DNA of 6,894 nucleotides from DATKKM01 sp036741795 (GCA_036741795.1 DAINRO010000085.1:1-6894), one strand, 5' to 3'. Positions 1 to 5,231 are shown, counted from the first letter of the stretch. Made by a program: numbers and translations. The notes: a model not told the origin generated them from the sequence alone.

Positions 1-308
1 GGGGCGTCCGTGTCGTAGCCGTACAAAGTCGCCATGTCGAAGGCGATGGAAAGGCCGCTATTCCCCTGCGAAAGCAGGTAGCGAAAGCGCTCGTTCGTCT
101 CCTCCGCACTCCCGAACCCCGCGAACATCCGCATCGTCCACGGCTTCCCGCGGTAACCACTCGCGTGCACGCCGCGGGTGTACGGATACTGCCCGGGCTC
201 GGCAATCCGCTCATCCACCGGCCCATCAGGCCCATACAGCCGCTCAATCGGCCGGCTGGAGGTGGTCATGAACGGCTGCTGGTCGCCGTTCTTGTGCTGG
301 TCAGGCAT
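1..308 (-). CDS. Acyl-CoA mutase large subunit (methylmalonyl-/isobutyryl-CoA mutase family), N-terminal part
   Basis: Reading leftwards from the ATG at 308-306 gives 102 codons before the window ends, so only the N-terminus is present. The protein belongs to the coenzyme B12-dependent acyl-CoA mutases, which rearrange the carbon skeleton of branched acyl-CoAs such as methylmalonyl-CoA/succinyl-CoA or isobutyryl-CoA/butyryl-CoA. Visible family signatures are YPYTRG (41-46), GYRGKPWTMR (51-60), FAGFG (62-66), the ETNERFRYLL helix (70-79) and GLSIAFDMATLYGYD (85-99), the start of the substrate-binding TIM barrel. The B12-binding domain would be further C-terminal or on a separate subunit and is out of view. 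Residue 62 is Phe where methylmalonyl-CoA mutases have Tyr, which points to an isobutyryl-CoA-mutase-like pocket. There is no Shine-Dalgarno sequence; a TATCCT box 7 nt before the ATG suggests a leaderless transcript. It is divergent from the HTH gene at 357. The family call is firm; the exact substrate is open. Confidence 0.9.
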   Translation of the reverse strand, partial: MPDQHKNGDQQPFMTTSSRPIERLYGPDGPVDERIAEPGQYPYTRGVHASGYRGKPWTMRMFAGFGSAEETNERFRYLLSQGNSGLSIAFDMATLYGYDTDA

Positions 309-342
309 TAACGTAAGGATAGCACCCACGTCCTACCGTTAA
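308..342. repeat. Imperfect inverted repeat, candidate operator between mutase and HTH genes
   Basis: The left arm TTAACGTAAGGA (308-319) and the right arm TCCTACCGTTAA (331-342) are inverted copies matching at 10 of 12 positions, separated by 11 nt. The outer cores TTAACG and CGTTAA are exact. The dyad covers the putative -10 of the mutase gene and part of its start codon. It lies between two divergent genes, one of which encodes a DNA-binding protein, so it is a natural candidate operator for that protein. Binding is inferred, not shown. Confidence 0.4.
316..321 (-). promoter_or_regulatory. Candidate leaderless -10 box of the acyl-CoA mutase gene
   Basis: On the minus strand the sequence TGC-TATCCT ends 7 nt before the ATG at 308. 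The TATCCT hexamer matches TANNNT and is preceded by TGC, an extended -10 signature. A TTAACG element at 342-337 could be the -35, with a short 15-nt spacer. The transcript would begin at or next to the start codon, which agrees with the lack of a ribosome binding site. This is inferred from sequence only. Confidence 0.45.
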
Positions 343-352
343 GCCCTGACAC

Positions 353-389
353 CATAATGTTGACAACCGCCAGCGAGCAGAACGACAAT
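353..389 (+). promoter_or_regulatory. Promoter-like boxes overlapping the upstream start codon of the HTH gene
   Basis: CATAAT (353-358) matches the -10 consensus at 5 of 6 positions but has no clear -35. TTGACA (360-365) is a perfect -35, followed after 18 nt by GACAAT (384-389), which matches 4 of 6. Either promoter would place the transcript start downstream of the ATG at 357, so translation would begin at the ATG at 432. Both are predictions from sequence. Confidence 0.35.
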
Positions 390-647
390 AGCGCACGCGT
401 CTCAGCGGATTACCGCAGGCGAAGAAATGCGATGGTAGCAGAGCCCTTTGACAATTACCTCGACCTCGTGGATGCGGCCCGCGTGCTCAACATCCACCCT
501 CAGAGTCTGCGCCGGCTGATCAAGCAGAAGAAGGTGCCGGCCACCCTCTTCGCCGGAAAGTACCTCATCGAGCGCACCTCGCTAGAGCAGTTCAAGTCCA
601 GCTACGACCCCCGCCCCGGCCGCAAGGCCATCCGCCGCTTGCTCTGA
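357..647 (+). CDS. Small helix-turn-helix DNA-binding protein (excisionase/MerR-like, HTH_17 type)
   Basis: The longest frame, used here, is 96 aa. The conserved part is residues 35-80: YLDLVDAARVLNIHPQSLRR forms the HTH (helix, turn at NIHP, recognition helix at QSLRRLI), followed by KQKKVPATLFAGKYLI, the small wing, and a closing helix TSLEQF. This is the layout of the excisionase-type/HTH_17 family, short winged-helix proteins acting as transcription factors or recombination directionality factors. The tail after 83 is basic (RPGRKAIRRLL). No integrase or other phage gene is nearby, so a transcription-factor role is more likely. The first 25 residues are low-complexity and outside the fold. 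A second ATG at 432, preceded by GAAGAA, would give a 71-aa protein and fits the promoter-like boxes at 353-358 and 360-389 better than the start at 357. The stop is 1 nt from the stop of the convergent USP-like gene. Confidence 0.75.
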   Translation: MLTTASEQNDNSARVSADYRRRRNAMVAEPFDNYLDLVDAARVLNIHPQSLRRLIKQKKVPATLFAGKYLIERTSLEQFKSSYDPRPGRKAIRRLL

Positions 648-648
648 C

Positions 649-1096
649 CTACGCCTCCGCCCTGGCTGCGACCTCTCGACGCTGAGCGACGACGTGCCTT
701 ACCGGCAGCCCGAACTGGCGTTCCACTCGGTGCGGCAGATCCAACCCCAGCCAGCGGGAAATCCCGGGCGGGAACGTCGAGACCATGATCGCCTTGTACT
801 CGGTCGGGAAGTCGCGCAATTCGTCGGCGATCGCAAGAAGTGGCGACTCGTCGCCGACAGCGGTTCTCACCACCTTCGCGCCACGGCGCTCGAACTCTTC
901 CTCCGCGCGTTCCGCGGTCTCTTCGGCCACGGCCTTCGCCTCTCCTTCGACCCAGGTCAGCTGATGGGCGACCCGCGTCGCGGGGACGAGGATGGCGAAC
1001 TCGGCATCGGGTTCCGCACGGGCCGTTGACTCGATCACGGCCAGAAAGTTCGGGGCTGGCTGCAGTCTGATGGGCAACTACCAGGTATCGTGACAT
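649..1096 (-). pseudogene. USP-like (universal stress protein-type) gene with a single-base frameshift
   Basis: A strong ribosome binding site, AAGGAGG (1109-1103), lies 6 nt before the ATG at 1096. From there the frame reads MSRYLVVAHQTAASPEL, a typical N-terminus of this family. It then leaves the family frame at the AAA tract at 1045-1047 (TTT on the coding strand). Removing one T restores LLAVIES and a continuous 148-aa protein with FAILVPAT (33-40), HQLTWVEGEA (44-53), an acidic coiled-coil-like helix (54-70), GDESPLLAI (81-89), the STFPPGISRWL loop (106-116) and DLPHRVERQFGLPV (119-132). The family resembles the universal stress protein/HUP fold and is common in Actinobacteria and Chloroflexota; its function is not established. 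Everything else in the frame is intact, so this is either a recent lesion or an assembly error. Without frame repair, a TTG at 1077 could start a 142-aa form lacking the first beta-strand. It is last in the minus-strand cluster and ends 1 nt from the HTH gene's stop. Confidence 0.75.
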
Positions 1097-1124
1097 CACG
1101 AACCTCCTTCTCACCCCGGCAACA

Positions 1125-1130
1125 ATTGTA
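1125..1130 (-). promoter_or_regulatory. Candidate -10 box of the USP-like gene
   Basis: TACAAT on the minus strand lies 28 nt before the ATG at 1096, leaving a short leader that contains the AAGGAGG site. It overlaps a perfect 8-bp palindrome, ACAATTGT (1122-1129). No good -35 is visible 16-18 nt upstream, so the gene may instead be read through from pyrE. Confidence 0.3.
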
Positions 1131-1159
1131 GACCTTTCCGATGGTCCCGGTGTGGCCTA

Positions 1160-1666
1160 CTACCCCGTCCGCTCCTCCCGCTTCGCCTTCACGTACTCCA
1201 TGCTCGCCTCGTGCTGTTCCCCATCGATCAGTTCCTTCGCCAGCAGGTAGTTAAGCATCGTCTCCAGCCCCAGGATCGATATCAGGTTGTACCCGTGCCT
1301 CCGCAGCGCTTCACGCGCCCCTTCCTGCCGGTCGAGTAGCACAAGCACGTCGTACACGTCCAGCCGCGCGTTCCGCTTGAGGAAGTCCGCCGTCTCCAGG
1401 ATGCCGCCGCCGCTCGTCACGAGGTCATCGATCAGCATCACCGTTTCCTCGGGGTTGTACTGCCCCTCGACGAAGATCCGGCTGCCGTTNNNNNNNNNNN
1501 NNNNNNNNNNNNNNNNNNNNNNNNNNNNNNNNNNNNNNNNNNNNNNNNNNNNNNNNNNNNNNNNNNNNNNNNNNNNNNNNNNNNNNNNNTCGCCGAACTG
1601 CACAGCGCCAACGTCCCACAGCGCCTGCGCCAGCCAGAGATTGCCTACGTCGTCGTCTGAGACCAT
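1160..1666 (-). CDS. pyrE: Orotate phosphoribosyltransferase, interrupted by an assembly gap
   Basis: The enzyme joins orotate to PRPP to form OMP in cytoplasmic UMP synthesis. N-terminal to the gap, LAQALWDVGAVQFG matches the conserved first helix and strand of the family. After the gap come IFVEGQYNPEETV, the PRPP-binding loop VMLIDDLVTSGGG with its paired aspartates, and VLVLLDRQEGAREALRRHGYN, a standard OPRT strand-helix. The C-terminal tail NYLLAKELIDGEQHEASMEYVKAKREE is helical. The catalytic lysine loop and the rest of the middle lie in the 100 N. The frame happens to continue across the gap, but only about 33 codons are allowed where the family has about 80, so the true gene should be near 215 aa. 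I chose the ATG at 1666; a GTG at 1705 would fall inside a terminator-like hairpin. No other pyrimidine gene is in view. The family call is strong; the boundaries inside the gap are unknown. Confidence 0.85.
   Translation of the reverse strand: MVSDDDVGNLWLAQALWDVGAVQFGXXXXXXXXXXXXXXXXXXXXXXXXXXXXXXXXXXNGSRIFVEGQYNPEETVMLIDDLVTSGGGILETADFLKRNARLDVYDVLVLLDRQEGAREALRRHGYNLISILGLETMLNYLLAKELIDGEQHEASMEYVKAKREERTG
1490..1589. other. Assembly gap of exactly 100 N
   Basis: A run of exactly 100 N lies inside the orotate phosphoribosyltransferase gene. The round length is the usual placeholder for a scaffold join of unknown size. Comparison with the family suggests about 230-250 nt are really missing, so all coordinates beyond this point are offset from the true chromosome. 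Confidence 0.98.
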
Positions 1667-1680
1667 GTACCCAACGCTTC

Positions 1681-1719
1681 CCAAAAACAAACAGGCCCTT
1701 GCCACAATGGGCCGGGCCT
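1681..1719 (-). terminator. Terminator-like hairpin upstream of pyrE
   Basis: On the minus strand AGGCCC (1719-1714) can pair with GGGCCT (1698-1693), or GGCCC (1713-1709) with GGGCC (1698-1694). Either stem is followed by the T-rich run TGTTTGTTTTT. It lies after the dehydrogenase stop (1765) and before the pyrE ATG (1666). It could end the upstream DinB-dehydrogenase transcript or act as a leaky attenuator in front of pyrE. The two alternative stems are short (5-6 bp) but all G-C or nearly so. Confidence 0.45.
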
Positions 1720-1733
1720 ACGCTATCGGTTCA

Positions 1734-1760
1734 GCCGGAAGTTAGCACCGTATTTCCGGC
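1734..1760. repeat. 7-bp perfect inverted repeat between dehydrogenase and pyrE
   Basis: GCCGGAA (1734-1740) and TTCCGGC (1754-1760) are exact inverted copies with a 13-nt loop. The hairpin lies 4 nt after the dehydrogenase stop on the minus strand. No T-run follows, so it is not a classical intrinsic terminator. It may protect the 3' end of the upstream message or help the T-tailed hairpin further down. Confidence 0.45.
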
Positions 1761-1764
1761 AACG

Positions 1765-2775
1765 TCAAGCGAGCGACGCCGCGACGCGCTTCCGCCACGC
1801 CTCCGTGATCTCAGGATTCACCGTGTGCTCCGGCACCTCTCCCCGAAGCGCCGTCACCAGGTTTTCCGCTGCCAGCATCGCCATCCGCGACCGCGTCGCC
1901 ACGCTGGCGCTGGCGATGTGCGGCGTCACGATCACGTTCTCCAGCGCCAGCAGCGGATCGTCCGGAGCCATCGGCTCCGGATCGGTCACGTCCAGCGCCG
2001 CGTAGGCAATGATCCCGTCGCGCAGTGCTTCGTAGAGCGCCGCCTGGTCCACGAGCCCGCCACGCGCGGTGTTCACCAGCACCGCCGTTGTCTTCATCGT
2101 CCCAAGCGACTCAGCGTTGATCATCTGGTGCGTCTCGTCCGTGAGCGGTGCATGCAGCGTGACGATATCCGATTCTGCCAGCAGCCTCGGTAGCGGCACG
2201 AACTTCGCACCCGTCTGAGCCTCGGCCTCCTTCTTCCGTCGCCGGCTGCTGTAGAGGATCCGCATGCCAAACCCTTGCGCCCGCTTCGCAACCTCCATTC
2301 CGATCCCGCCCATTCCAACGATTCCCAGCGTCGCGCCGTACACATCCTGCCCCAGCAGCGTCTCCGGCCCCCACGTCTTCCAGGATCCCTCACGCGTGTA
2401 TCGGTCGCCCTCCACCACCCTTCTCGCCGCTGCCAGGATGAGCGCGAATGCAAAGTCCGCCGTCGTCTCTGCCAGCACCCCGGGCGTCCGCGTGGCCAAT
2501 ACGTTCCGCTCATTGGCCGCCGCGACATCGACGTTGTCGAACCCCGTCGCCATGTTGCTGACGACCAAAACGTACGGCGTCTTGTCCAGCAGCGTGGCAT
2601 CGATCCTTTCCGTCAGCAGCGACAGGATCCCGTCACAGTCCGCCGCCCGCCACGCCAGCTCGGGTCCGGTTGGCGGCATCTCACCCGGCCAAACGTCCAC
2701 GTCGGCGTGCTCGGCAAGATATTCGAGCGCTCGTCCCGGCAAGCCCCGGGATACGAAGACCCGCGGCCGTCTCAC
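1765..2775 (-). CDS. D-2-hydroxyacid dehydrogenase (glyoxylate/hydroxypyruvate reductase type)
   Basis: The 336-aa protein has the usual length of NAD(P)-dependent D-isomer-specific 2-hydroxyacid dehydrogenases, cytoplasmic enzymes that reduce glyoxylate, hydroxypyruvate or similar 2-oxoacids. The substrate domain (1-100) contains the SNMATGFDNVDV motif (73-84). The Rossmann fold starts with GIVGMGGIG (151-159). The catalytic triad is present: Arg238 in VNTARGG, Glu267 in DVTDPEP and His286 in VTPHIASAS. After the second strand the sequence SSRRRKKE (176-183) is very basic, which hints at NADPH preference. The start is a GTG at 2775 that overlaps the TGA of the DinB gene (GTGA, 4-nt overlap), so the two are probably translationally coupled. 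Two hairpins follow the stop. The subfamily is closest in style to GyaR/GhrB; phosphoglycerate dehydrogenase is less likely because no ACT or extended C-terminal domain is present. Confidence 0.9.
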   Translation of the reverse strand: MRRPRVFVSRGLPGRALEYLAEHADVDVWPGEMPPTGPELAWRAADCDGILSLLTERIDATLLDKTPYVLVVSNMATGFDNVDVAAANERNVLATRTPGVLAETTADFAFALILAAARRVVEGDRYTREGSWKTWGPETLLGQDVYGATLGIVGMGGIGMEVAKRAQGFGMRILYSSRRRKKEAEAQTGAKFVPLPRLLAESDIVTLHAPLTDETHQMINAESLGTMKTTAVLVNTARGGLVDQAALYEALRDGIIAYAALDVTDPEPMAPDDPLLALENVIVTPHIASASVATRSRMAMLAAENLVTALRGEVPEHTVNPEITEAWRKRVAASLA

Positions 2776-3293
2776 CGCCGCTGGTCCGGCTCTCGCCCAC
2801 CGGCGTATTGCGGCTTATAGTCCGGCTCTTCGCCGCGCAACTGGTCGCAGTGCATGCGATCGTGTCGGTAATAGCTCCGCAGCCACTGCATCACCGTCAG
2901 CGACCCGAACAGCCGGTTGCTCGCCCTTCGGTCAAAGTCCGCGGCCGATATCCCGTCGATCATCGCGTCGGTCTCCGCCCGCTGCCGCCGCATCTCCCCA
3001 ACGTGGTCCGCGACGCTATTTCCCTGGGCCCGCTCCAGCGGGATTGCCGGTGGCTCGCCGCGCACACCATCCACGTTCGCGCCGTCCTCGGCCAGCGCGG
3101 CGCCTACCCACGCCCGGTAAGCCGACTCCATCTCGCACAGGTGCGACATCTGCTGCTTGGCGCTCCACTCACCTTCTCCCGTCGTCGAGCGCTCCGCTTC
3201 CTCCTCGGACAATCCCTCCAGCAGCGCCAGTAACTTCCCGCGCTGCTCGCGCATCTTCGTCCGGAGTTCGTCTATTTGTGCTTGTTCGGCCAT
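2772..3293 (-). CDS. DinB-fold protein (four-helix bundle, putative metal-binding)
   Basis: The 173-aa protein matches the DinB/DUF664 superfamily, which includes bacillithiol/mycothiol-dependent enzymes and many members of unknown role. The three presumed metal ligands are in place: His51 in the second helix (WSAKQQMSHLCEMES) and the HxxxH pair His144/His148 in the last helix (YYRHDRMHCDQL). The N-terminal helix 6-27 and the LEGLSEEEAE turn are also typical. The ATG at 3293 is preceded by the purine-rich GGAAGGGAAG; longer in-frame extensions to 3755 run across the rhodanese gene and are not real. The TGA overlaps the dehydrogenase GTG, so the two form a coupled pair. The upstream region is shared with the divergent rhodanese operon. 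No enzyme function can be assigned from sequence. Confidence 0.8.
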   Translation of the reverse strand: MAEQAQIDELRTKMREQRGKLLALLEGLSEEEAERSTTGEGEWSAKQQMSHLCEMESAYRAWVGAALAEDGANVDGVRGEPPAIPLERAQGNSVADHVGEMRRQRAETDAMIDGISAADFDRRASNRLFGSLTVMQWLRSYYRHDRMHCDQLRGEEPDYKPQYAGGREPDQRR

Positions 3294-3311
3294 GGGAATC
3301 TTCCCTTCCTG

Positions 3312-3340
3312 GTGATATTTGGTCACCCTCGCGCTACAAT
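3312..3340 (+). promoter_or_regulatory. Promoter of the rhodanese-HAD operon
   Basis: GTGATA (3312-3317, 4 of 6 to the -35 consensus) is followed after 17 nt by TACAAT (3335-3340, 5 of 6 to the -10). Transcription would begin near 3347, giving a leader of about 34 nt that carries the GAGGAG ribosome site at 3365-3370. A short inverted repeat, GGTGA/TCACC (3311-3315 and 3323-3327), overlaps the -35. The opposite-strand promoter for the DinB gene must lie in the same 87-nt region, but I see only weak boxes for it. Confidence 0.55.
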
Positions 3341-3380
3341 AAGAGAAGCGAACACTTCCGAAAAGAGGAGCCCCATCCCA

Positions 3381-3713
3381 ATGGCAACCAAGGACCCCAG
3401 AGAACCCTTTACCCGCATCTCCGTTGACGAAGCCAAGGAGATGATGGACAAGGGCGCTGTCGTCATCGACGTCCGCGAAATGCACGAATTTACCGGCGGC
3501 CACGTCCCGAACGCCGGCCATATCCCCGTCAATACCGTCTACGCACGCCGCGAAGAACTCCCGAAGGATAAGGACCTGATCTTCGTCTGCGCCGTCGGTC
3601 AGCGATCGGCGCTCGCCGCCGAGATGGCCGCCGCCGCCGGCCTTACGGAGCTCTATAACCTCGAGGGCGGCACCGACGCCTGGGTTAAGGCCGGCGAGCC
3701 GGTCGAGAAGTAG
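3381..3713 (+). CDS. Single-domain rhodanese-like sulfurtransferase
   Basis: The 110-aa protein is a complete single rhodanese domain with no signal peptide, so it is cytoplasmic. Rhodaneses carry sulfane sulfur as a persulfide on an active-site cysteine. Visible signatures are VVIDVRE (27-33), the GHVPNAGHIP loop (40-49) and the active-site loop VCAVGQRS with Cys70, Arg75 and Ser76 in the CxxGxRS pattern. The closing NLEGGTDAWVKAG (93-105) is standard. The ATG at 3381 is chosen because GAGGAG (3365-3370) lies 10 nt upstream and the rhodanese fold starts directly after it. The HAD phosphatase follows after 7 nt, so both are likely co-transcribed. The physiological sulfur donor and acceptor are unknown. 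Confidence 0.92.
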   Translation: MATKDPREPFTRISVDEAKEMMDKGAVVIDVREMHEFTGGHVPNAGHIPVNTVYARREELPKDKDLIFVCAVGQRSALAAEMAAAAGLTELYNLEGGTDAWVKAGEPVEK

Positions 3714-3720
3714 CGCCCGC

Positions 3721-4398
3721 TTGGCCCGCGTCGTCCTCTTCGATATCGATAACACCCTGCTCTACACCGGCGGCGCCGGCGGCGTTGCCATGAGTCAGGC
3801 GTTCGAGGAGCTATACGGCATCCCTGACGGCTTTTCGGGCATCGAGTTCAGCGGCCGCACGGACCTCTACATCCTCGAGGAGGCACTGCGTAAGCACGGC
3901 GTGGACGGATCGGCTTCCGAGAACATGGCTACCTATACGTCCCTCTACTACGAGCTTCTACCCGGCGCCATCGAACTCTGCCGCTCCAAAGGACACGTTA
4001 ATCCAGGGTTTCCCGAACTTGTCCGTGCCCTGGTAGAGTTCGGCGCCACCGTGGGCCTCGCCACAGGCAACTTCAGCCGCGCCGGGCACATCAAGATCGA
4101 AGCATACGGCCTTGGCGGCCTATTCACCGCTGGCGGCTACGGCGAGATCAGCCTCGACCGCGCCGACGTCGTCGCCGACGCCATCCGTAACGTCGCAAAC
4201 GGCGCAAAGCCTGGGGACATAGTCGTCGTCGGCGACACTCCGCACGACATCACCGCTGCCACCGCAAACGGCGCGAAGAGCGTCGGAGTCGCCACTGGCC
4301 ACGACTCCGAAGAGGTGCTACGTGCCAGCGGCGCGACTGCGACCTATCCCGACTTCACCAATTGGCAAGCGGCCGCGGACCAGCTACTCGCGCTCTAA
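3721..4398 (+). CDS. HAD-superfamily hydrolase (phosphoglycolate phosphatase-like)
   Basis: The 225-aa protein has all four HAD motifs. Motif I is VLFDIDNTLL, with nucleophile Asp8 and acid/base Asp10. Motif II is LATGN with Thr115. The motif III lysine is Lys125 in HIKIEAYGL. Motif IV is VVGDTPHD (169-176), with Asp172 and Asp176. An alpha-helical cap occupies about 16-90, as in the Gph/beta-phosphoglucomutase subfamily. These enzymes dephosphorylate small cytoplasmic metabolites; phosphoglycolate is possible, and the dehydrogenase in this window would act on the glyoxylate derived from it, but that link is inference. The start is a TTG at 3721, 7 nt after the rhodanese stop, with GAGAAG in the rhodanese 3' end as a weak ribosome site. 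The stop codon overlaps the stop of the convergent ATPase gene in the four bases CTAA (4395-4398). Confidence 0.88.
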   Translation: MARVVLFDIDNTLLYTGGAGGVAMSQAFEELYGIPDGFSGIEFSGRTDLYILEEALRKHGVDGSASENMATYTSLYYELLPGAIELCRSKGHVNPGFPELVRALVEFGATVGLATGNFSRAGHIKIEAYGLGGLFTAGGYGEISLDRADVVADAIRNVANGAKPGDIVVVGDTPHDITAATANGAKSVGVATGHDSEEVLRASGATATYPDFTNWQAAADQLLAL

Positions 4399-5225
4399 CC
4401 TTCTGACTCTTGCACCGGCGACCAGCCCCCACGTTCCAGGATCGCCTCCGTCACGACCGGGATCTCGCGCAAACCCCGTGCTCGCAGGTCATCGAGAAAG
4501 GCGGCACGTTCCCTGAGCTGAGCCTCTACTTCCTCCGGGGTCATTTCCGCCCATGCACTAAACGCCCGCAGCGCGTTCTCGTCTTTCAGCACGGCGAACG
4601 TGTCCGCCGCCGAATCCCACTCCGCGCATTTCATCAGCTTGTACCCGTCCCCCTTCTGCTGAAGCATCGTCACTTCCTGGACGCGCCGGATGATGCCGGA
4701 CCCCTCGCGCCGCCCGATGTACATCGGGACAACGAAGGTAAGGTGTGAGATGTGCGACGGGGGGATCGCCAGTTGCCCCTCGAGCTGGCCAAGGACGCCT
4801 TCCGCCGTCTCGTCGTGCATCGTCGTCCCCAGCCGGTACCCCTCCGATAGCAGCCGAAACACCTGGCGGGCGTTGTCGTCCCACGTGTAAACCGGGATGT
4901 GGTCGCTCATCTCGTTGACGAGGATGTACGTGTGATGGGCCTCGGTGACCGGCGGCAGCAGGAATTGCTCCCCCTCGCCCTGGGTGAAGTAGACGAAGGT
5001 GTCTGGGTGAGTGAACGACATCAGCGCGCTCAGCGTCGTCGTTTTTCCGGACGAGGGCGGTTCCGCCGCAATGATCAACGACGCCCCCTTCTCCATCGCC
5101 ACCCAGAACAGCGCCGCCAGCCGCGAATCCATGTTCCCCGCCTCGATCAGCTCGATGATCGACATCGGCGTGGGCGGCTCCCAGTGCCACCCCCACCAAC
5201 TCGTCGGCCGGTTCAGCGCGCGCAT
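4395..5225 (-). CDS. Core-only type II/IV secretion-type ATPase (VirB11/TadA-like P-loop protein), orphan
   Basis: The 276-aa protein resembles the RecA-like core of VirB11/TadA/PilT ATPases. The lead-in SIIELIEAGNMDSRLAALFW (22-41) matches the segment just before the P-loop in that family. The P-loop is AAEPPSSGKTTT (53-64): the GKT is intact, but Glu55 replaces the usual first glycine. A Walker B-like strand, YILVNEMSD (100-108), carries a glutamate, and GTTMHDETAEGVL (133-145) corresponds to the family's histidine box, with His137. The N-terminal domain of VirB11/TadA and the tetracysteine of GspE are absent, and no pilin, membrane or secretion gene is nearby. The C-terminal 90 residues are acidic and helical and match no domain I know. 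Its role is unknown; DNA or protein remodelling independent of secretion is possible. The ATG at 5225 has no ribosome site but has a TATCAT box 6 nt upstream, so it is probably leaderless. It is divergent from the CoA-transferase remnant. Confidence 0.72.
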   Translation of the reverse strand: MRALNRPTSWWGWHWEPPTPMSIIELIEAGNMDSRLAALFWVAMEKGASLIIAAEPPSSGKTTTLSALMSFTHPDTFVYFTQGEGEQFLLPPVTEAHHTYILVNEMSDHIPVYTWDDNARQVFRLLSEGYRLGTTMHDETAEGVLGQLEGQLAIPPSHISHLTFVVPMYIGRREGSGIIRRVQEVTMLQQKGDGYKLMKCAEWDSAADTFAVLKDENALRAFSAWAEMTPEEVEAQLRERAAFLDDLRARGLREIPVVTEAILERGGWSPVQESEG

Positions 5226-5231
5226 GGCCCG

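Noticed and set aside
357..647. HTH protein as a phage or integrative-element excisionase
   Set aside because: No integrase, attachment-site repeat or tRNA is seen nearby; excisionase-type HTH proteins also serve as ordinary regulators.
602..1114. 170-codon minus-strand frame as an independent protein
   Set aside because: Only its first 17 residues after the ATG at 1096 match a family; the remainder is the wrong frame of the USP-like gene and runs into the antisense of the HTH gene.
1667..1705. Upstream GTG start for the orotate phosphoribosyltransferase
   Set aside because: The extra codons lie in the T-tailed hairpin and do not resemble the family; the ATG at 1666 sits just before the first conserved helix.
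2264..3427. 387-codon plus-strand frame over the dehydrogenase and DinB genes
   Set aside because: Both minus-strand genes have clear family motifs and a tight GTGA junction. The plus-strand product is Ser/Pro/Arg/Ala-rich without domains.
3294..3755. N-terminal extension of the DinB gene across the divergent promoter and rhodanese gene
   Set aside because: The added residues are antisense to the rhodanese and to its promoter, while the ATG at 3293 has a purine-rich site and starts the DinB fold.
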